Assembly (NCBI GenBank): GCA_050184225.1
Contig: JBFXAN010000202.1
Span: 1-10,980 of the forward strand
Source: JBFXAN01 sp050184225
Lineage (GTDB): Bacteria > Chloroflexota > Dehalococcoidia > CAUJGQ01
Direction of reading: 5' to 3'
DNA length: 10,980 nucleotides
Shown here one piece after another: positions 5,806 through 10,980 of the stretch (the stretch's first letter is position 1; every line of letters begins with the position of its first letter). The translations under genes and the position numbers were made by a program. The notes beneath the pieces were generated by a model. The model worked only from the letters and a program-made list of their open reading frames with translations. It did not search any database and was not told the DNA's origin.

Positions 5806-6987
5806 TTAGCCGCGCGGCAGGCCAAGCCCGCGGGTGGCGATGATGTTGCGCTGGATCTCGCTCGTGCCCGCCGCAATCGTCGCTGGCACGGTCGCGAGAT
5901 ATTGATAGGCCAGGCGTCCCTGCAGCGGCGCCAATTCTTCTCCGCGATACAGGTGTGAGTACATCCCGATCAGCTTGGTGCCGGTGCGCGCCGTTCGCTG
6001 CGATGTCTCCGAGCGGAACATCTTGTTCATCGACGCCTCATAGTTCGGCACCTGGCCGCGCTTCTGCATCGTGATGATCCGATACGAGATCAGCCTGCAG
6101 ACATCGGCCTCGATTGCCCGGTCGGCCAACTCAGCTTTGATCGTGTCGGTCATCCGCGCTGTTGGGCTGCCCTTTTCCTGCGCTTCCTTGGCAAAGGCGA
6201 TCAGGTCGTTCACGGTGTGGCGCAGGTTGATTGAGGAAGCAATGTTCGACCGCTCGAAGTCGAGCAGGGTGGCGCCGATGTACCAGCCCCGATTCTCCTC
6301 GCCGACGAGGTTCTTCGCCGGAACGCGGACGTTATCGAAGAAGACCTCGTTGAAGTGATGAACGTTGGCCATGTTCACCAGCGGCCGCACGGAGACGCCC
6401 GGCGTCTTCATGTCCATCAAGAACATGGAGATCCCGCGATGCTTCGGCGCGTCCGGGTCCGTCCGCGCCAGCATGAACATCCAGTTCGCCCGGTGGCCGC
6501 CGGAGGTCCAGATCTTCTGCCCGTTGATCACATAATCGTCGCCGTCGCGCACCGCCCGCGTCTGCAGCGACGCCAGGTCGGAGCCGGAGCCAGGCTCGGA
6601 GTAGCCTTGGCACCAGACAGCCTCGCCTGAGGTGATGCTGGAGAGGTGATCCTGCTTCTGCTCGTCGGTGCCGTACATGATCAGGATCGGGCCGATCATC
6701 GCGACACCGGACCCGCCGACGCTAGGCACCCGCGCGTCTGCCAGTTCCTCGTTGAAGATAAACTGCTCGCCCGGGCTCATCCCCGCGCCGCCGTATTCCT
6801 TGGGCCAGTGGGGCGCGATCCAGCCGCGGCCGGCCAGCGCCCGCCGCCAGCCCGCCGTCTGCTCGCGCTGCGCCTCCGACTCGTAGTCGTCAACATCCGC
6901 CGGTCCACCACGCGGGTAGTGCTCACGGACGAGCGAGCGTACTTCACCGCGGAATGCCGCCTCTTCCGGTGTGTCGCGAAACTCCAT
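5806..6987 (-). CDS. Acyl-CoA dehydrogenase
   Basis: This is a 393-residue FAD enzyme that would introduce a 2,3-double bond into an acyl-CoA and pass electrons to electron-transfer flavoprotein. GWIAPHWPKEYGGAG (55-69) and FIFNEELADARVP (76-88) lie in the N-terminal domain. The first family signature, WCQGYSEPGSGSDLAS, is at 125-140, GQKIWTSGGHRANWMF at 156-171, LLDFERSNIASS at 241-252 and AGTSEIQRNIIATRGLGLPRG at 373-393. The residue just before GTSEI, where medium- and short-chain enzymes carry the catalytic Glu, is Ala373. Glu245 in the DFER segment is at the site used by isovaleryl- and long-chain acyl-CoA dehydrogenases and is my candidate base. The fold resembles actinobacterial FadE proteins, but the substrate is not assignable. 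The start is the ATG at 6987, with AAGGAG nine bases upstream. It diverges from the transporter operon. Confidence 0.93.
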   Translation of the reverse strand: MEFRDTPEEAAFRGEVRSLVREHYPRGGPADVDDYESEAQREQTAGWRRALAGRGWIAPHWPKEYGGAGMSPGEQFIFNEELADARVPSVGGSGVAMIGPILIMYGTDEQKQDHLSSITSGEAVWCQGYSEPGSGSDLASLQTRAVRDGDDYVINGQKIWTSGGHRANWMFMLARTDPDAPKHRGISMFLMDMKTPGVSVRPLVNMANVHHFNEVFFDNVRVPAKNLVGEENRGWYIGATLLDFERSNIASSINLRHTVNDLIAFAKEAQEKGSPTARMTDTIKAELADRAIEADVCRLISYRIITMQKRGQVPNYEASMNKMFRSETSQRTARTGTKLIGMYSHLYRGEELAPLQGRLAYQYLATVPATIAAGTSEIQRNIIATRGLGLPRG

Positions 6988-7034
6988 GCCCTGTCACTCC
7001 TTCGTTTGCGCCCATCATCACATCTGCCGGCGCT

Positions 7035-7068
7035 GCTGCCACATGGTCTTGCACGGGTACACTATACC
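7035..7068. promoter_or_regulatory. Candidate divergent promoter region
   Basis: The 121-base gap between the divergent dehydrogenase (start 6987) and substrate-binding protein (start 7109) is the only AT-richer patch nearby. At 7058-7068 the plus strand reads TACACTATACC, giving -10-like TACACT or TATACC. On the minus strand the same bases read TATAGT (7066-7061), five of six matches to the -10 consensus. No good -35 is found for either direction; TGGACG on the minus strand would be only 15 bases away. Overlapping -10 elements would make the two promoters compete. Confidence 0.3.
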
Positions 7069-7108
7069 TGTTGGCGGGTTGCGTCCACGTCTGCGCCCCG
7101 GTACACAT

Positions 7109-8881
7109 ATGTATCAATCGAAAGCTGTTGATCTTGCCTCCGCCGGGCGCTCAAAGCGCCGGCCGGGTTCGCGACGCATCAGCCGTCGAGCCTTGGTTGC
7201 GGCCGTTGCCGGGGCATTCCTGGTCGCCTGCGGCGACTCAAAGCCCGAACAGAATGGTGCGGCGCCACCTCCTCCGGCGGCTAAACCGGGCGGTCCCGGC
7301 CCCGTCGGCTTGGTCCGGCGCGGTGGCACACTGCGCACGCGCCTGCGAAACGATTACATCAACCTCGATCCGCACGCGACGGCGCACGCCTCGGCGCAGT
7401 GGGTCGGAATGCTCGCCTACAGCCGGTTGCTTCGATTCGCGATCGGCCCCGACGAAGACAACCTCGTCCCGCGCGTGATTCCGGAGATGACGGTCGATCT
7501 GGGCGAGGCACCGGATGGCGACCGCGTCATCTTCCGGCTGCGGAACGATGTGTTCTTTCACGACATTTCACCCGTCTATGGTCGCGCCGCCACCGCGAAT
7601 GATGTCCGCTTGTCCTTTGAGCGGGCGCGGGTGGGAAGGACCGGCGCCTCGCTCAGCGCGATCGAATCCGTCCAAACCCCCGATCAGCGCACGGTGGTGT
7701 TCCAGTTGAAGCGGCCGACCGTGACCCTGCCCACCCTGCTCGCCTCGGCGCACGGACTCTTCGTGATGCCCTATGAGATCGATGTGAGCTTCAACGCCTC
7801 GCGGACGCCGATCGGTGCAGGACCGTGGATGCTGGACCGGTTGGAACCGGCGGTGCAGGTTCGCTGGAAAGCCAACCCGCGCTACTTTCTCGACGGCGCC
7901 GATGGCCGGGCCGTTCCCTACGTGGAGCATCTGGTGGAGAAGGTGATTCCCGAAGACGCGACCGCAACGGCGCAGTTTTCCGCCGGTGAGCTTGATTTCG
8001 TCGACATGACCTCGCAACACATCTTCGCCGCCCAGGGCGCCGTGCCGGAGGCACAGGTCACGGCCTTTCCTCAGCACGGTTTTAGCTTCATGGCATTCAG
8101 TTCCCGGCCGGGTCAGCCGTATCGCGATGCGCGGGTGCGACAGGCATTCTCGCTGGCGATGGACCGGCCCGCGCTCTCCAACGTCAGCTACGACACCGAT
8201 CGCTTGGAACAGGCGGGCTATCCGGTGCTGCGGGAGCAACCGTCGTCGCCGCTACCGGCGAAGTTCAAGTTCTGGGTCGATCCATCGACGCGGCCATGGG
8301 GCCAGTACTACCGGCATAATCCCATCGAAGCCCGCCGCCTGCTCACCGCCGCCGGATGGGACTTCGATTCCACGATCAACCTCAACTTCACCAACAACCG
8401 CTACGGCCGTCCCTACACCGACTCGGTCGAGGCGGTGATCCAATTGCTGGGCAGGGTCGGCGTCCGCGTCCAGGCCGTCGGTCATGACTACGCGTCGGCC
8501 TGGGTCGATGTCTGGCAGCGCGGTGAGTTCGACGGCATCGGCTACTTTCTTGTCGCTCGTTTTCCAGAGCCGCACGATTACTTTGCCCGGATCGTTCACA
8601 GCCGCGGCCAGTTCAACCCCGGCCGGACCCGTGATCCGGTGCTGGATGCTCTGATCGAGCAGGAGGACATGATCTTCGAAGAGGAAGATCGGAGGGAAGT
8701 TGCTCAGGAGATCGTCAATCGGGTGAACGAGCAGATGTATATCCCGCCGCTGACGGTCGGTACGGCGATGCAGTACAACGTCGCTCAGCCATGGTTGGGT
8801 AACGCGCAACGCTACTACACGACGAACACCGGCGCCTGGTATGCCGAGGCGTACCCTCACTACTGGATCGCCAGAGAATAA
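7109..8881 (+). CDS. Peptide/nickel-type ABC transporter substrate-binding lipoprotein
   Basis: This is an extracellular solute-binding protein of family 5 (DppA/OppA type) that would be lipid-anchored outside the membrane and deliver peptides or similar ligands to the two permeases encoded downstream. From the ATG at 7109 it has 590 residues. The N-terminal 27 residues are very basic and end in ISRRALVA (24-31), a twin-arginine-like motif. Then come a hydrophobic stretch and the lipobox LVAC with Cys41. A Pro/Gly-rich linker (about 46-67) leads to the binding domain, which opens RRGGTLRTRL at 70-79. The ligand is unknown. No Shine-Dalgarno precedes the ATG. A longer frame back to 6971 overlaps the dehydrogenase start and gives a Cys/His-rich leader unlike a signal peptide, so I reject it. 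It is followed after 77 bases by the first permease. Confidence 0.9.
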   Translation: MYQSKAVDLASAGRSKRRPGSRRISRRALVAAVAGAFLVACGDSKPEQNGAAPPPPAAKPGGPGPVGLVRRGGTLRTRLRNDYINLDPHATAHASAQWVGMLAYSRLLRFAIGPDEDNLVPRVIPEMTVDLGEAPDGDRVIFRLRNDVFFHDISPVYGRAATANDVRLSFERARVGRTGASLSAIESVQTPDQRTVVFQLKRPTVTLPTLLASAHGLFVMPYEIDVSFNASRTPIGAGPWMLDRLEPAVQVRWKANPRYFLDGADGRAVPYVEHLVEKVIPEDATATAQFSAGELDFVDMTSQHIFAAQGAVPEAQVTAFPQHGFSFMAFSSRPGQPYRDARVRQAFSLAMDRPALSNVSYDTDRLEQAGYPVLREQPSSPLPAKFKFWVDPSTRPWGQYYRHNPIEARRLLTAAGWDFDSTINLNFTNNRYGRPYTDSVEAVIQLLGRVGVRVQAVGHDYASAWVDVWQRGEFDGIGYFLVARFPEPHDYFARIVHSRGQFNPGRTRDPVLDALIEQEDMIFEEEDRREVAQEIVNRVNEQMYIPPLTVGTAMQYNVAQPWLGNAQRYYTTNTGAWYAEAYPHYWIARE

Positions 8882-8958
8882 CGGCGTCGTGCTTCGGCTC
8901 CTGTTGCTACTCCCAATTTCCCCGGACCCTGTACTCTGGCAGAGAGGCCAGCCACGTC

Positions 8959-9927
8959 GTGCGCCAGTACTTTCTCCGTCGCTTCCTGCTCGCGCTGATC
9001 ACGATTGTCGGCGTGCTCTACTTCGTCTTCATGTTCGTCCGGATCGCGCTGCCGGGCAGCGTCGCCCGCCAGATCATCGGCGACGAGGGAACCTACGCCG
9101 AAGCGGACCTCCGCCGGCTCGAACGCGAATTAGGACTGCGCGGCAACGCGCTGACCTTCACGCGCGACTTCGGCGTCTGGCTCGGCGGCCTGCCACGAGG
9201 CGACCTCGGCACGTCGTACGTCTCCGGCCGTGGCGTCGCTCAGGATCTCGCCGACAAGCTGCCGGTGACCTTCGAGTTCGGTATCCTCGCGCTGACGATC
9301 GGCGTTTCGCTCGCCCTACCGCTCGGCGTGCTCGCCGCCGTGCATCGCAACAGGCCGGCGGACTACCTCAGTCGCTCGTGGGCTGCCCTGACGCTGGCGG
9401 TCCCCGACTTCTGGGTCGCCCTGCTGATCGTCGCCTTCGCCGGTCAGGTACGATACTTCCACTGGCTCGTACCGAGTACCTACGTCCGCCTGATCGATGA
9501 CCCGGTTCGGAACCTTGCCGGGCTGGCGGTGCCGGCCTGCATTCTCGGTGTGGGCATTGCCGGCGGACTGTTACGCCTCACCCGCGCGCAGATGGTTGAC
9601 GTCCTCGGCCGCGACTACATCCGCACCGCGCACGCCAAAGGACTCCATCGGAATGCCGTGATCTATCAGCACGCCTTTCGTAATGCGCTGATCCCGGTGG
9701 TCACGGTGATCGGCCTCCGCGTGCCGATGCTGGTCGGCGGCGCCGTGATCCTGGAGTCGATCTTCAACATTCCCGGCATCGGGCGCTTCTTTGTCAACGC
9801 GATGGGCCAGCGGGACTTCCCGGTCGTGCAAGGGGTCATGGCCCTGGTCGCGGCCACCGTCGTCATGGCCAACCTGGTGGTCGATCTTGCGTATGCGTGG
9901 ATGGACCCGCGCATCCGCTATCGGTGA
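8959..9927 (+). CDS. ABC transporter permease, DppB/OppB type
   Basis: This is a 322-residue inner-membrane permease, one of two channel-forming subunits of the peptide-type importer. Hydrophobic segments lie at about 8-28, 104-128, 142-162, 188-206, 244-266 and 290-312, the six-helix pattern of this family. A large extracytoplasmic segment (about 29-103) between helices 1 and 2 contains the family hallmark RGDLGTSYVSGR (80-91). The cytoplasmic coupling loop DYIRTAHAKGL (219-229) followed by HAFRNALIPVVT (238-249) is the EAA-type motif that contacts the ATPase. It ends DPRIRYR, usual for DppB relatives. The start is GTG at 8959, with AGAGAGG about 11 bases upstream, rather long. No ATG fits better. 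It is followed after three bases by the second permease, so they are probably co-translated. Confidence 0.93.
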   Translation: MRQYFLRRFLLALITIVGVLYFVFMFVRIALPGSVARQIIGDEGTYAEADLRRLERELGLRGNALTFTRDFGVWLGGLPRGDLGTSYVSGRGVAQDLADKLPVTFEFGILALTIGVSLALPLGVLAAVHRNRPADYLSRSWAALTLAVPDFWVALLIVAFAGQVRYFHWLVPSTYVRLIDDPVRNLAGLAVPACILGVGIAGGLLRLTRAQMVDVLGRDYIRTAHAKGLHRNAVIYQHAFRNALIPVVTVIGLRVPMLVGGAVILESIFNIPGIGRFFVNAMGQRDFPVVQGVMALVAATVVMANLVVDLAYAWMDPRIRYR

Positions 9928-9930
9928 CGC

Positions 9931-10845
9931 ATGACCGCACAACCTCCCGAACGTGTCGTCCGAGGTGCGGACCTCGAACCGTCCGCGCCACGCGACGGGC
10001 TGCTCGGAAGTGCCGTCCACTGGGTCCGGCTCCATCCCTCCGCATTAATCGGTGGCGGCGTGGTTCTCGCCTTCCTGCTGGTCGCAATCTTCGCCGATGT
10101 GCTCGCTCCCTATGGGATCGACGAGGGTGACCTCGACAACCGGATGGCGGCGCCATCGGCCGAGCATCTGCTTGGCACCGACAAGGTCGGCCGCGACCTC
10201 TTCAGCCGTCTGATCTACGGCACGCGCGCGTCGATGCTGCTGGCAGTCGGCGCCGTGCTCGTCTCACAAACCCTCGCCGCCGTGGTCGGACTGGCGAGCG
10301 GGTACTTCGGTGGGTGGTTCGACCTGATCGCGCAACGGGTGATCGATATCTGGATCGCGCTCCCCGGCCTCCTCTTTCTCATTTTCGTGATCGGCACGAT
10401 CGGCGCCTCGACGCCGGTGGTGCTGATTGTCCTTGGATTGCTCCTCTTCGCCGGCTCATCCCGCGTCATTCGCGGTGTTACCCTCAGCCTCAAGGCATAT
10501 CCATTTGTCGAGGCGGCGCGCGGTACGGGCGCGTCGCACGCGCGGGTGATTGCCCGACATCTGTTGCCCAACGTTCTGCCCCTGATCGTCGTGCAGGCAA
10601 CATTGCAACTGGGCATTGCCGTGCTGATCGAATCGTCGCTTTCGTTTCTCGGCTTTGGCGTCCCGCCGCCGACGCCGACGTGGGGGCGGATGCTGGCCGA
10701 CGCCCGCGGCGACCTCACGTCGCCCGGCGGGCTCAACCTGGCGGTCTGGCCCGGCCTCGCGATCACGGCGGTGGTGTATTCCTTCAACATGCTCGGCGAC
10801 ACGCTGCACGACATTCTGGAGTTTCATCAGCGGCCCAGAAGTTGA
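9931..10845 (+). CDS. ABC transporter permease, DppC/OppC type
   Basis: This is a 304-residue inner-membrane permease that pairs with the preceding DppB-like subunit. An N-terminal cytoplasmic tail of about 35 residues is followed by a first helix at about 38-59, then the family segment HLLGTDKVGRDLFSRLIYGTR (79-99). The remaining helices are near 101-125, 140-157, 160-178, 214-236 and 271-290. The EAA coupling loop PFVEAARGTGASHARVIARHLLPN (191-214) is well conserved, as is ESSLSFLGFGVPPPTPTWG (234-252). It starts at an ATG three bases after the previous stop; there is no clear Shine-Dalgarno, which suggests coupled translation. No ATPase gene of the importer follows within the 135 bases left in the window. 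Confidence 0.94.
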   Translation: MTAQPPERVVRGADLEPSAPRDGLLGSAVHWVRLHPSALIGGGVVLAFLLVAIFADVLAPYGIDEGDLDNRMAAPSAEHLLGTDKVGRDLFSRLIYGTRASMLLAVGAVLVSQTLAAVVGLASGYFGGWFDLIAQRVIDIWIALPGLLFLIFVIGTIGASTPVVLIVLGLLLFAGSSRVIRGVTLSLKAYPFVEAARGTGASHARVIARHLLPNVLPLIVVQATLQLGIAVLIESSLSFLGFGVPPPTPTWGRMLADARGDLTSPGGLNLAVWPGLAITAVVYSFNMLGDTLHDILEFHQRPRS

Positions 10846-10980
10846 AGCCGGCTGCACCGCGCATGACCGAGTGCAACATCGAGATGTGAGCGCTCCCAGG
10901 GAGGCGCGATCCATCGGGCTGGGCAGCGTCCAGTCGTTGTCGCCGGGGTGCGATGCTGCAATCGCGGGCAGGTGTCGGTA
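10846..10980. other. Window end without an assignable gene
   Basis: After the permease stop there are 135 bases. A short frame runs off the right edge on each strand, and neither carries a recognisable motif. GCGCTCC (10890-10896) and GGAG-G-CGC (10900-10907) can fold into a 7-bp stem with a one-base bulge and a three-base loop, a possible weak end-of-operon signal without a T-run. Whether an ATPase gene follows cannot be seen. Confidence 0.4.

Noticed and set aside
6971..7108. Upstream extension of the substrate-binding protein to an ATG at 6971
   Set aside because: It overlaps the start of the divergent dehydrogenase, has no ribosome binding site and encodes a Cys/His-rich leader unlike a signal peptide.
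10846..10980. Short open frames running off the right edge on both strands
   Set aside because: Each is under 45 codons within the window, has no recognisable motif, and neither can be told from chance.

Overview
The window is a high-GC bacterial chromosomal segment with short intergenic gaps, ordinary metabolic and transport genes, and no sign of phage, plasmid, CRISPR or insertion-sequence content. I infer a Gram-positive-like or Chloroflexota (Thermomicrobia-type) bacterium. The grounds are base composition, a small zinc-ribbon protein and paired acyl-CoA dehydrogenases next to a Tat-like lipoprotein peptide transporter. A degenerate GCAGAG-type intergenic repeat that I recall from such genomes also fits. 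This taxonomic guess is weak and rests on no search.

Layout. At the left, the 3' part of argH (arginine biosynthesis) overlaps rpe (ribulose-phosphate 3-epimerase) by ATGA. Converging on them is a minus-strand pair: an acyl-CoA dehydrogenase-family flavoprotein at 2182-3387 and, 144 bases beyond its stop, a 27-codon one-helix membrane peptide ORF with a strong ribosome binding site (1954-2037). Divergent from the flavoprotein is a 69-residue zinc-ribbon protein (3621-3830). It converges on an OsmC-fold protein (3922-4392, minus) across a GC-rich hairpin. A class I aminotransferase (GTG start at 4553) then runs right. It converges on a second acyl-CoA dehydrogenase (5806-6987, minus) across a long imperfect inverted repeat (5724-5794).

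Divergent from the second dehydrogenase is the start of an ABC transporter operon of the peptide/nickel (Dpp/Opp) type. It has a lipoprotein substrate-binding protein (7109-8881) and two permeases (8959-9927 and 9931-10845). The last 135 bases hold no gene I can support; the ATPase genes are not visible and may lie beyond the window or elsewhere.

How the genes fit together. The two dehydrogenases and the aminotransferase suggest acyl-CoA and amino-acid catabolism, and the transporter would bring in peptides or similar solutes. No specific pathway can be assigned. Several starts were moved from the longest possible ORF because a good Shine-Dalgarno sequence sits at an internal start (OsmC, aminotransferase, small membrane peptide).

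I found no convincing new multi-gene system. The items most worth a second look are the inverted repeat at 5724-5794, the 27-residue membrane peptide, the OsmC protein without its second redox cysteine, and the two dehydrogenases without the usual loop glutamate.
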